A stretch of DNA of 45,609 nucleotides from a virus. Location: positions 1-45,609 of the IMG/VR virus record IMGVR_UViG_3300021960_000143. The stretch is one strand, 5' to 3'. The notes beneath the pieces were generated by a model. The model was given only the letters and a program-made list of their open reading frames with translations. It had not been told where the DNA came from and ran no database searches. A program made the translations under genes and the position numbers. Below, piece by piece: positions 36,194 through 43,627 of the stretch (the stretch's first letter is position 1; each line of letters begins with the position of its first letter).

Positions 36194-37071
36194 TAAGCTA
36201 TTTTTTGTGGACTAATTGCTATGTAATCAGCGTCTCCCTCTAAACTACAGCTTTGTAAACCTGTAGAATCAACAATTTGATCTTGACTTTGCTGTTCCAT
36301 TCGCAAGTTTAATAATAAGCTTTCAATATGACTAGAAGTGTATTCCCCACCACCACTAACAACGCTAGGGCTAGGGTTAAGCATATCTATACCTTCTCCG
36401 TTATTATATATAGTCTTTAAAACATCTATTGGTATATCACCGTTAAAATAAAAAGCTTGATTGAAAGCACAAGCGGTTGTATTTGTTATAGTTGATCCAG
36501 ATATAGTACCGCCAATTCCAAAATCAGCTATTAAAGAAGAATCTCCTGGATAATATACGTTGCTGAGGGTTGATGTAACGCTCCCCACAAGATACAAGTC
36601 ATTACCCATTCCGCCTCCAATTCCACCGCCAATATAAAGCTTTAACCTATTTTGATGCCAGTTTAAAACCACTAAGTTAAAACCATTTGTACCAGTAGAA
36701 AAACTACTTCCATCACTCACGTCTTGTCCGTCAAAAACGTCTTCTGGAGTACTAACTTGTAGGAAAGCACCTGGAACCCCCGCGCTTTTAACGTATACGG
36801 TAGCATAAAACTTTTTGTTCAGCCAACTTATAGAAGTACCTCCATTGAAAGAATTACCCATTATATTTCTTACGCCATTTTGTTGTCCACTATATAACCC
36901 TTGGGCTTGGCCAATAAAAACACCATAGGTAAAAGAAGTCAAACCCAACATGCCTTGTGATTTTGACACTCTTATAGCATCACCAACACCATCTAATAAA
37001 ATAGAGCTATCATTATCAAATATATGTAGTGGTCTTGGGAAATTGAACCCTGAAGCATCTAAACCTAACAT
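36193..37071 (-). CDS. LamG/concanavalin-like virion protein, paralogue 2
   Basis: 292 residues, beta-rich and glycine-rich. The N-terminus (MLGLDASGFNF, then SSILLDGVGDAIRVSKS) matches the plan of the upstream gene's LGLGNGLTL and SLSLDGTDDRVTLAS. The body has jelly-roll-like strands (TYGVFIGQAQGLY, KFYATVYVKSAGVPGAFLQV, NGFNLVVLNWHQNRLKLYIGGG), and FNQAFYFNGDIPIDVLKTIYNNGEG is the usual closing LamG strand and helix. Likely a surface lectin-like decoration or receptor-binding protein. It is five bases downstream of its paralogue. Confidence 0.65.
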   Translation of the reverse strand: MLGLDASGFNFPRPLHIFDNDSSILLDGVGDAIRVSKSQGMLGLTSFTYGVFIGQAQGLYSGQQNGVRNIMGNSFNGGTSISWLNKKFYATVYVKSAGVPGAFLQVSTPEDVFDGQDVSDGSSFSTGTNGFNLVVLNWHQNRLKLYIGGGIGGGMGNDLYLVGSVTSTLSNVYYPGDSSLIADFGIGGTISGSTITNTTACAFNQAFYFNGDIPIDVLKTIYNNGEGIDMLNPSPSVVSGGGEYTSSHIESLLLNLRMEQQSQDQIVDSTGLQSCSLEGDADYIAISPQKIA

Positions 37072-37076
37072 ATTAT

Positions 37077-37850
37077 TTAACCTGTTGGTATTTCTACACT
37101 AAACGTAGCGTCTTCCTTAAGAGTACCATTAACACTGCCAACAGAGTCTGCTGTTGTTGTTCCAGACCCTTCGTTAAACTTATAAAGATGCACTAAGTCG
37201 TCTGCATTATTGTAATTACCACTTTCAAATTGTAATGGTATTGGAATTCCACTATTATACATAGAAACAACAGCGGCAGCAGCTAAAGTTACATCCCAAA
37301 AAGCTAATTGATACAAAAGACCTGTAAACTCATGTTCTCCTGAGGAAGTATTGTTTACAGCGCCAATAGTATCAAAAGTAAACTCTTCACCTACAGTTAA
37401 CCCAAAGGTATTGCTAGAATCCATACTTATTGCAGAACCATCTTCATACCATATTGCTTGAGCGTTGTTAGAGCCATCTCTACCGCTCCAAGTAACAACA
37501 TAATGATGCCACACTGAGTAATCAGTAGAGCTTATACCACCAGCTTCTTCTCCGTTTTGAATAGATTCTATTCTAATCTTAGGAGTTGTAGTTAGTTCTA
37601 GTAACGACCTATAATTAGATTGTACACTTCCAACGTCATTATGAGCACCAAGAATAGTGTCTCTTGTACTAGAGTTTACTCTTTTTGACCAAAATGAAAT
37701 TGTACCATTATTACCAGCCCTAGATATCAAGAGAGTTATTTCTGAAGCAAGCGTAACCCTATCATCAGTACCATCTAGTGATAACGAGAACTTTGGTATT
37801 AGAGACTCAATACTTGAAGATAGAGTTAGACCGTTACCTAAACCTAACAC
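37077..37850 (-). CDS. LamG/concanavalin-like virion protein, paralogue 1
   Basis: 257 residues from a GTG at 37850; upstream codons of the open frame lie inside the preceding gene, and the TAGTG one-base overlap matches other junctions here. A LamG-type domain covers most of the protein: SLSLDGTDDRVTLAS, GTISFWSKRVN, TDYSVWHHYVVTWSG, QAIWYEDGSAISMDSS, HEFTGLLYQLAFWDVTLAAAAVVSMYNSG and DLVHLYKFNEGSGTTTADSVG. Such domains bind glycans or form virion decorations. Together with the following paralogue it suggests duplicated host-recognition or capsid-decoration proteins. Confidence 0.75.
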   Translation of the reverse strand: MLGLGNGLTLSSSIESLIPKFSLSLDGTDDRVTLASEITLLISRAGNNGTISFWSKRVNSSTRDTILGAHNDVGSVQSNYRSLLELTTTPKIRIESIQNGEEAGGISSTDYSVWHHYVVTWSGRDGSNNAQAIWYEDGSAISMDSSNTFGLTVGEEFTFDTIGAVNNTSSGEHEFTGLLYQLAFWDVTLAAAAVVSMYNSGIPIPLQFESGNYNNADDLVHLYKFNEGSGTTTADSVGSVNGTLKEDATFSVEIPTG

Positions 37851-38179
37851 TAAGCTCCTATGTAAGCGATAACACCACCAGAAGCAAGTTGAAACCCAGT
37901 CCACCTACCGTATATAGTTACTCCTTTTGGAAACACTTCATTGTCAGTTGTAACACCATTAGCTGATATATCAGAACTAACGCCAGTTTCAGAACTAGGA
38001 AACAATTGAGCGTCAGCAGGTGTTAAACCAGCCGCACCTGTGTTGAACTTAGTGTCTTCTAAAAACTGTATTGCTACAAAAACTCTGTTGCCTAGAACCA
38101 TGCTAACAGCATCTGTTCCTCTAACGTGTATGCTACCATATTGACCAAAGCCATATTGTACTCCATTTGTATTTGCCAT
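37850..38179 (-). CDS. Small virion structural protein, 109 aa
   Basis: 109 residues from the ATG at 38179 (MANTNGVQYGFGQYGS); a longer open frame upstream lies inside the holin gene and is rejected. The sequence is beta-rich, with RVFVAIQFLEDTKFNTG, LFPSSETGVSSDISANGVTTDNEVFPKGVTIYGRWTGF and QLASGGVIAYIGA. This resembles small single-domain virion proteins seen in many marine phages that carry a GxTIYGRWxxF signature, perhaps a head decoration or fibre adaptor. It is two bases after the holin and overlaps the LamG gene by one base. Confidence 0.65.
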   Translation of the reverse strand: MANTNGVQYGFGQYGSIHVRGTDAVSMVLGNRVFVAIQFLEDTKFNTGAAGLTPADAQLFPSSETGVSSDISANGVTTDNEVFPKGVTIYGRWTGFQLASGGVIAYIGA

Positions 38180-38181
38180 AA

Positions 38182-38574
38182 TTATTTTTTTACTTTTTCT
38201 AGTGATCGTCCACCGAAGTAGGCACCGATCACGGTTATTAATACTAATTGTAATAAATCTACCCAAGAGGACTTAACTTCAAACTTAATAATTCCAGCAT
38301 CGATAAATATTAATAGAACTGTTGATACTACTAGAAATATTAGAACTAGCGGTCTTATATTTTTACTAAGCCATGAGTCTGAAGCCATGTCCATCTTCCA
38401 GCGCTCAGTTACTTGTTTTTGCATTTCTGCTTCATAACCCATTACTAGGTCTTTGATTTTTCTTTCTGCTTCAAGCTTTTCTTCTTTGGAAGTATGAAGG
38501 TTGTCTATTACTCCACCAACTCCTTTAACTAAATCAGCAGCACCTCCAGATAATATTTTTGTTAATATACTCAT
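38182..38574 (-). CDS. Holin (3TM/GTA-type family)
   Basis: 130 residues. A charged N-terminal helix (about 24-64, HTSKEEKLEAERKIKDLVMGYEAEMQKQ) precedes SDSWLSKNIRPLVLIFLVVSTVLLIFID (66-92) and a second span, WVDLLQLVLITVIGAYFGGRSLEKVKK (104-130). The phrases W...RP and YFGGRSxEK are characteristic of the 3TM holin family first defined on gene transfer agents. It would make holes in the inner membrane at lysis. It follows the HExxH protein by six bases; no classical endolysin is visible in this window. Confidence 0.8.
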   Translation of the reverse strand: MSILTKILSGGAADLVKGVGGVIDNLHTSKEEKLEAERKIKDLVMGYEAEMQKQVTERWKMDMASDSWLSKNIRPLVLIFLVVSTVLLIFIDAGIIKFEVKSSWVDLLQLVLITVIGAYFGGRSLEKVKK

Positions 38575-38580
38575 AATTTT

Positions 38581-38955
38581 TTATTTGTGGCTTTCCCAAG
38601 GAAACTCTCCCCCTTCTGGTTGCCATTTGCCATCATATAATACCATACCGTTTTCTCTAGGATACTCTTGACCATCCCAAGTTATTGAGGTTGGCGTGTA
38701 TTTAAACCTTCCAGTCTCCATATCTACAAGATGTTTAACCTCGTGTGTTAGTATTTTAGTTTCTTCAATAGAACCAGGAGCTATAGTGTCAGATATAAAT
38801 ATACTATTATCATCATTGGCTTCACCTAAAACGCCAGGCTTAAGTTTATTTGTTCTTATAACTCTAACACCAGGAACAATCTCTTCTCCTTCTTTCATTC
38901 CAATGTTAAGCTTGCTAGATCTAATGTTAAAGGGATTATTTTGCTTATATGCCAT
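38581..38955 (-). CDS. Small HExxH metallopeptidase-like protein
   Basis: 124 residues, N-terminus MAYKQNNPFNI. The centre has ILTHEVKHLVDMETG with a zincin-type HExxH (H71, E72, H75) and a candidate third ligand E80. Around it are strands such as VRVIRTN and SIFISDTI, and a Trp-rich C-terminus (KWQPEGGEFPWESHK). Active HExxH enzymes bind zinc and cut peptide bonds. At 124 residues it is minimal. It stands next to the holin, which hints at lysis, but virion maturation or an inactive structural role is also possible. Its stop and the next upstream gene's end are separated by one base. Confidence 0.6.
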   Translation of the reverse strand: MAYKQNNPFNIRSSKLNIGMKEGEEIVPGVRVIRTNKLKPGVLGEANDDNSIFISDTIAPGSIEETKILTHEVKHLVDMETGRFKYTPTSITWDGQEYPRENGMVLYDGKWQPEGGEFPWESHK

Positions 38956-38956
38956 A

Positions 38957-39400
38957 TTATTGTTTTTTATCTTTTATCATATCGTCAATAGCTTTGTTCA
39001 TAACTCTACTACTGTATCTTTTATTCTTGTAATACTTACTTTTCTCAGATGTAGGTAAGTCTTCTTCACCCAACAATAACCTGTACATTCTAGAGACCAT
39101 CTGAGAAGCTTTAAAAGTAACTTTATAAACATTGTATTTTTGCGTGGTTCTATTTCTAGCTCTCCAAACTTTAATCCAACCATCTCTAATTAGTCTCTGC
39201 CATCTTTTTTTATCCCAACTGTAAGTGTAAACTCCAGACTTAAAGTCTTTTAATGTAAATCTTTTTAGTGATTCTAAATAAACTATTAATTCTAAGTCGG
39301 AAGAGCTAGTCAAATTGTTTTGCTTTACTAAAGCTAACCTAACTGTTCTCCAGTGTTTTAAAAGACCAAAATCTTTTAAGTCTTGAGAGTTTAATCTCAT
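38957..39400 (-). CDS. Probable winged-helix protein, 147 aa
   Basis: The preferred start is the ATG at 39400 (MRLNSQDL), which shares one base with the GroES stop (TGATG); the GTG one codon earlier is less likely. The 147 residues are basic and helical, with a pattern of helices plus a short wing: LELIVYLESLKRFTLKDFKSG, WDKKRWQRLIRDGWIKVWR, then TQKYNVYKVTFKASQMVSRMYRLLLG. This resembles a MarR-type winged helix-turn-helix. It could be a DNA-binding regulator of the late operon or a packaged nucleoid protein. The fold call is moderate, the role unknown. Confidence 0.5.
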   Translation of the reverse strand: MRLNSQDLKDFGLLKHWRTVRLALVKQNNLTSSSDLELIVYLESLKRFTLKDFKSGVYTYSWDKKRWQRLIRDGWIKVWRARNRTTQKYNVYKVTFKASQMVSRMYRLLLGEEDLPTSEKSKYYKNKRYSSRVMNKAIDDMIKDKKQ

Positions 39401-39657
39401 CACTCTACAATAACAACATCTCTAGACAGTATGACCTTATATAATTTATCACCATAAGTAATATTGTGCCCAGAGTGTTTGTCATAGTATACAATGTCTT
39501 TTTCATTTATACCTTCTACTAAGTTACCAACAGAAACAACTTTAGACCTTACGTACCTATTGTCACTATCCAACTCCTCTGTGAATATAAGCCCACCTAT
39601 TTTTTTAGGACCTTCTTTCATATCCTCTATAATTATATAACTATTGATCGCTTTCAT
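39400..39657 (-). CDS. groES: Co-chaperonin GroES (Cpn10)
   Basis: 85 residues, slightly short for GroES. It shows the co-chaperonin pattern: IIIEDM at the start, a mobile loop EGPKKIGGLIFTEE (15-28) with the hydrophobic tripeptide LIF in place of the usual IVL, KVVSVGNLVEGI (39-50), IVYYDKHSGHNITYGDKLY (55-73) and the final strand VILSRDVVIVE. YDKHSGH is a form typical of Bacteroidetes and their phages. It would cap the phage GroEL, or the host's, during folding. The gene overlaps the end of groEL by 17 bases, so the two proteins are probably made together. Confidence 0.88.
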   Translation of the reverse strand: MKAINSYIIIEDMKEGPKKIGGLIFTEELDSDNRYVRSKVVSVGNLVEGINEKDIVYYDKHSGHNITYGDKLYKVILSRDVVIVE

Positions 39658-41197
39658 CTCTCATGTTTGAAATTACACAATCTGCAGATATAATTGTTGA
39701 TACTACGCTCACTGCATTTTTGAGCGCCGATTTTGTAACCAAAACCGGATCTATAATACCATCTTCAATCATACTAACACAAGCTCCAGTTATAACGTTA
39801 ATACCTTTACCTTCTTCACCACAATCACACTCTTCAATACCAGCATTGTTAAGAACTGTAACATAAGGAGCTTGAATAGCTTTTAGTAGTATCTCTTCAC
39901 CTACAGCTTTAGCTGTGATTTTCTGAGATGCGTTTAAAAGTGCTACACCTCCACCTGGTACAATACCTTCTTTCAAAGCTGCTTTTGTAGCGTATATCGC
40001 GTCTTCAACTCTGTCTTTCTTTTCTTTAAGTTCTATTTTAGAAGAAGCCCCAACCCTTATTATTCCGACAGACCCTGATAACATAGCTATTCTATCTTCT
40101 ATTTTTCTTTTCATAAAAGGATCTTTCTCTTTTTTCTTAGCTTTTATGACTTCTTGTATCCTGTCTTTAACCTCAGGTATATCATCTATTGTTGTTATAA
40201 CGGTCCCTGTTGCGTCTGTAACTGTTTTTACAGCTTCACCTAATACGTCTAAAGAAATACCATCTAAATCATCTCCTAGCTCTTCGTTTATAACAGTTGC
40301 GTTAGTTAGTATAGCTAAGTCTTTAAGTGTTTCTTGTTTAGTGGGTCCAAAACCAGGCGTGTCAATTATATTAACTTTTATATTACCTTTTATTTTGTTC
40401 ATTAATAACGCTGCTTTAACCTGCTGAGCGCATGGTGCAACTATCAATAGACTTCTATTACCCTTAATACAGAACTCTAATATGTTTTGTATTTTTCTAA
40501 CGTTGGGTATTTCTGATGCTACTATTAAAATAAAAGGGCTATCAAGTTCCGCTTTTTGTTTATCTGTATCAGTAACAAAATGAGGAGAAGATAACCCGCA
40601 GTCAATCTGAACGCCGTCAACAACATCAACATAGGTATTCTCTGTTTCTGAAGCTTCCATTAACACAACTCCATCTTTACCTACTTTACTATAAGCCTCT
40701 GCTATAATCTTTCCTAGTTCCGTATCATTATTACAACTTATTGAACTAACAGATTCCAGCATGTCGCCTTCGATCTTTACAGAAACTTTATCTAAGTAAT
40801 CATTTACCTTTGTTAGGCAGGATTTAATACCATCTTTAATTTCTCTTGTGTTAGCTCTACTTGAACTAACTTGTTTCAAAAGTGATTCAGCAAGGACGGT
40901 AGCTGTAGTAGTACCGTCACCTGCTTCTTTCACTGTATTTCTAGCGGCTTCCTTAACAAGTGTAGCCCCTATATTTTCAACCGGGTCAAATAAGACAACA
41001 GATTCTGCTACTGTTACACCGTCTTTTGTTATGACCGGTAAACCTCTTGCATCTTCGTATATAACGCATTTACCAGAGGCACCTAGGGTTGATTTTACTG
41101 CTCTAGCCAGCTTCTCTACACCGGCAACTACTTTTTTATTAGCTTCTTCACCAAACATTACTTGTTTGATAAGAAGACTAGGTTGATTGTACTCCAT
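39641..41197 (-). CDS. groEL: Chaperonin GroEL, phage-encoded and divergent
   Basis: 518 residues against about 545 in bacteria. Equatorial ATP-site features are kept: TLGASGKCVIYE (37-48), ITKDGVTVA (56-64), DGTTTAT (94-100), the catalytic-type Asp in RVEDA (D399) and IVPGGGVALL (412-421). The apical domain retains SPHF, LDSPFILIV and TPGFG. The residues that in E. coli bind substrate and GroES are partly altered (GLSSPHF for GYLSPYF). The C-terminus stops at NMRDESDQ without the GGM tail. It likely folds phage virion proteins such as the capsid or the very long nozzle and internal proteins. It overlaps groES by 17 bases and has an A/T repeat leader (41198-41220). Confidence 0.93.
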   Translation of the reverse strand: MEYNQPSLLIKQVMFGEEANKKVVAGVEKLARAVKSTLGASGKCVIYEDARGLPVITKDGVTVAESVVLFDPVENIGATLVKEAARNTVKEAGDGTTTATVLAESLLKQVSSSRANTREIKDGIKSCLTKVNDYLDKVSVKIEGDMLESVSSISCNNDTELGKIIAEAYSKVGKDGVVLMEASETENTYVDVVDGVQIDCGLSSPHFVTDTDKQKAELDSPFILIVASEIPNVRKIQNILEFCIKGNRSLLIVAPCAQQVKAALLMNKIKGNIKVNIIDTPGFGPTKQETLKDLAILTNATVINEELGDDLDGISLDVLGEAVKTVTDATGTVITTIDDIPEVKDRIQEVIKAKKKEKDPFMKRKIEDRIAMLSGSVGIIRVGASSKIELKEKKDRVEDAIYATKAALKEGIVPGGGVALLNASQKITAKAVGEEILLKAIQAPYVTVLNNAGIEECDCGEEGKGINVITGACVSMIEDGIIDPVLVTKSALKNAVSVVSTIISADCVISNMRDESDQ

Positions 41198-41225
41198 ATT
41201 TTATTTAATTTAATTTAATTTTTTA

Positions 41226-41519
41226 CTAAAAGGTCTTCACAACCTTAGGACCACTTGCCGCCTCTAATCTTTTAGAGAAGTGTTCGATACTACCATCTAT
41301 AGCTGCTTCCGCACCTTCAACGGTTTCTCTACGTGTTACATCACCCCACTCATCATCTGAGTTTGGTCGTAACACTTCTGTTTGGTAAAAACCATTTGAC
41401 AGCTGAGTTATTCTCCAGTGCTTCTTGTCTGAAAGGAATTTTAACTGCTCAATAGTTTCTTTACTCGGTTTTTGGTTGCCAACAGTGTGAGTGCTGGTCT
41501 TGTAGTATAAATAAGTCAT
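41226..41519 (-). CDS. Small hypothetical protein, 97 aa
   Basis: 97 residues. The first 60 are compact alpha/beta (YLYYKTSTHTVGN, SKETIEQLKFLSDKKHWRITQL, NGFYQTEVLRP), followed by an acidic segment with EWGDVTRRETVEGAEAAIDGSIEHFSKRLE that looks helical. I believe close relatives of YYKTSTHTVGNxxPSKET occur in other marine phages, but without assigned function. It stands just before groEL and behind a 61-base gap containing a small dyad. Length and composition support a real soluble protein. Confidence 0.6.
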   Translation of the reverse strand: MTYLYYKTSTHTVGNQKPSKETIEQLKFLSDKKHWRITQLSNGFYQTEVLRPNSDDEWGDVTRRETVEGAEAAIDGSIEHFSKRLEAASGPKVVKTF

Positions 41520-41551
41520 AATTTTGGTTTTTGGTTAATACTGACTTGGTG

Positions 41552-41566
41552 TAGGGTCTTTCCCTA
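41552..41566 (-). other. Short dyad TAGGG/CCCTA after the 134-aa gene
   Basis: A 5-bp perfect stem with a five-base loop (TAGGG-TCTTT-CCCTA on the plus strand) lies 15 bases past the stop at 41581. No T-run follows on the minus strand, so it is a poor terminator; it might be an RNA processing or weak pausing site. Confidence 0.3.
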
Positions 41567-41580
41567 TATTTTATGTTCTA

Positions 41581-41985
41581 TTAGAACGCCGCTATAGCTA
41601 CTCTTTTCCATGTGTTTGATGCTACGCAAACATAGATATGACTTGCATCAATTCTAATTTGTCCTACCGTACCAGTTGCTGATGCAGATGCTGGAGCTGT
41701 GTTCAATGCGCCTAAGTTTATAGTTGCAGTTGTTACATTTGCTGTAGACGTGATATTTCCTGAGGAGTCAACTGTTACTTCTCCAGCCTCGTTAAGAGCT
41801 CCAGAGCCGTTGTAATGCGCTAAAGTGTTAGCTGTACCAGTTGCGTCAGCCGCAGTGATAGTTTGGTTTAAGTCCTCTATTGTCCAATAGTGTGTGTTTG
41901 CGTTTACTCTGTCAGAGTTTCTCTCAGTAGTATCAACTGTTGATTTTAACCCAAGAAATTTAGATCCTGCTGTAATTATTGCCAT
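41581..41985 (-). CDS. Small virion protein with C-terminal APASATGTxGQIR domain
   Basis: 134 residues, Ala/Thr-rich. The N-terminal half (FLGLKSTVDTTERNSDRVNANTHYWTIEDLNQTI) resembles small head or tail appendage proteins. The C-terminal 45 residues (APASASATGTVGQIRIDASHIYVCVASNTWKRVAIAAF) form a short beta module widely seen at the ends of phage fibre and minor virion proteins. Likely virion-associated, perhaps a decoration or fibre tip. A 24-base gap separates it from the upstream S74-containing gene. Confidence 0.6.
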   Translation of the reverse strand: MAIITAGSKFLGLKSTVDTTERNSDRVNANTHYWTIEDLNQTITAADATGTANTLAHYNGSGALNEAGEVTVDSSGNITSTANVTTATINLGALNTAPASASATGTVGQIRIDASHIYVCVASNTWKRVAIAAF

Positions 41986-42009
41986 TTTTATTTTTTTTTG
42001 TTTTTGTTA

Positions 42010-43140
42010 TTAGTTTAGTTTTATCATATCAACGTCTATACTGTTGTAATCAACCATATAATGTCCTGATATGCTGTTTTTAGTTATAGCTTTATCATAG
42101 CCCATTGATATTAAATCTTGAGCCATAGTACCTTGATACATAGTATTATCACCTATATAACTAAAATTGTAAATAGGTATACCGCTTTTTGATGATCCAA
42201 CTAGCATTATGTTTTGTTTTAATCTAATGTCACTAAAAAATCTTCTTCTACGTCTCCTACGCTTAGGTGTTGTTTTGGGTGTAAGACCTGCACCAAAAGC
42301 TACGTTAGTCGTTTTCTTTTTAGTAGAGCTTCTTCTTTTACGCCTACGACCAAATATTCCTTTAATACCTCTACTAATACCTTTAACTATATTAGAACCT
42401 GATTTTATAGTTTTTGTGACAATATTTGAACCTCTCCTTTTTGGTTTTGCAGCAGCAGCCTTTTGAGCTTTAGTCATTTTATCGTAAGATCCTTTTAGCT
42501 TGTTGTACTTGCTTTGACTTGATGCTTTGTAAGCGTTAAACCTACTATCATTTTCTGCCTGCCTCTTAGCTTGCGCTAGTGCAGCATTAGCCTTGTAACT
42601 ACTCAAGCCTTTTGCCCGTTTAACATCTTGAGCTGCTTGTACTGAACTAACAGTACTATTTATCATGTCTTGTATAGAACCCGTACCTTTAGTAGCTCTT
42701 TCAGAAAGATCTCTAGTCATACCAGCAGAAACAGTTCTTCCTTTAGTTCTAGCGGCTTCCATAGCAGCTTTACTATTAAACGTTGATGTAGAGTTCTTGT
42801 TAACGTTTTTACCGTAAAAATCACCATAACCACCGTAACTACCAGAGTTACCAGCTCCACTATTCAACATGGGGTTATTTGTAAAACCAGTGTTGTTTTG
42901 ATTTTGATATATGTTTTGCGTTGCGCTAGAAGCTAAATTGCCCATACCCTGAGATATATTGCTATTAGAGTTCCATACCTCGTCGATACCAGTATTAGGA
43001 TTTGACATTCGCAATTTACCAGGGGAATTACCAGGTTTTATCTGGGGAGTTCTTTGATTAGCAGAGCTCCTACCAGACAAATCTTTTGGCAACACCTTCA
43101 TGTTATCATGTGCTTTATATCCTTTTTGTTTATAAGCCAT
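42010..43140 (-). CDS. Basic virion protein ending in an S74-like auto-processing domain
   Basis: 376 residues. MAYKQKGYKA leads into KPGNSPGK (35-42), shared with two neighbours. A long Asn/Ser/Gly-rich region (50-115) and an Ala/Lys helical region (120-230) follow. Next is a very basic stretch, with GRRRKRRSSTKKK (264-276) and PKRRRRRRR (292-300). Residues 301-376 match the Peptidase_S74 intramolecular chaperone: FSDIRLKQNI (302-311) with the Ser303/Lys308 pair expected for self-cleavage, then IPIYNFSYIGD, YQGTMAQDLISMGY and YMVDYNSID. S74 domains usually end tail spikes; here the domain follows an arginine tract. It may release the basic part after assembly. Confidence 0.75.
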   Translation of the reverse strand: MAYKQKGYKAHDNMKVLPKDLSGRSSANQRTPQIKPGNSPGKLRMSNPNTGIDEVWNSNSNISQGMGNLASSATQNIYQNQNNTGFTNNPMLNSGAGNSGSYGGYGDFYGKNVNKNSTSTFNSKAAMEAARTKGRTVSAGMTRDLSERATKGTGSIQDMINSTVSSVQAAQDVKRAKGLSSYKANAALAQAKRQAENDSRFNAYKASSQSKYNKLKGSYDKMTKAQKAAAAKPKRRGSNIVTKTIKSGSNIVKGISRGIKGIFGRRRKRRSSTKKKTTNVAFGAGLTPKTTPKRRRRRRRFFSDIRLKQNIMLVGSSKSGIPIYNFSYIGDNTMYQGTMAQDLISMGYDKAITKNSISGHYMVDYNSIDVDMIKLN

Positions 43141-43146
43141 GCTGTT

Positions 43147-43608
43147 TTATATAGATCTTTTAGCTATTGCAGACACACTATTCCCAAACTTATCGTTCTT
43201 GTTTAAAGCAATGTTGTTAGAAGTTGAGAACCTATCAGAGATTTGATTCTTTTTACTGTCAAACCTTTTCTTAAGAGATGAAAATCTATTTTGTTGCATT
43301 GCTAATCTTGCTGATGATGCGTTTGCACTACCGCCACTTGCAGTTCTAGCAGTAGACTGACCACCAACACCAGTATTTGCGTCTGAAACTCTAGCAGTAC
43401 CAAAGCCTACTTCAGCTGCGTTTGTTGGTTGTGTTACACTACCACTTCTAGCAAATGATGCCATAGGAGCGTTAACGTCACCAGAACTAAAACCAGCATT
43501 GTTTGATAATTTATTTCCAGATAAGTTAGCTACACTTAACGAATTTTCGTCGTCAACATTGTAGTGACCAGGTGAGTTACCAGGTTCTCTTTTATTTTTT
43601 AAATCCAT
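43147..43608 (-). CDS. Low-complexity PGNSPG-tagged protein, 153 aa
   Basis: 153 residues, rich in Ser, Ala, Asn and Gly. The N-terminal tag REPGNSPG is at 7-14. The middle is low-complexity (SLSVANLSGNKLSNN, GGQSTARTASGGSANASSARLAMQ) and the C-terminus is basic and probably helical (SSLKKRFDSKKNQISDRFSTSNNIALNKN). No domain is recognised. It lies between two other tagged basic proteins, six bases from the S74 protein, so it is likely to share their fate in the virion. Confidence 0.6.
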   Translation of the reverse strand: MDLKNKREPGNSPGHYNVDDENSLSVANLSGNKLSNNAGFSSGDVNAPMASFARSGSVTQPTNAAEVGFGTARVSDANTGVGGQSTARTASGGSANASSARLAMQQNRFSSLKKRFDSKKNQISDRFSTSNNIALNKNDKFGNSVSAIAKRSI

Positions 43609-43627
43609 TTGTTTATTTTTTAAATGA

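Noticed and set aside
38180-38266. Upstream extension of the 109-aa virion protein
   Set aside because: The extension lies within the holin coding sequence and its residues look like out-of-frame noise. MANTNG at 38179 matches other MAN starts here.
41198-41225. AATTTAATTTAATTTAA before groEL as a specific regulatory site
   Set aside because: Similar A/T pentamer runs precede other genes (35935-35955, 44165-44185). It fits a general A/T-rich leader rather than a particular operator.
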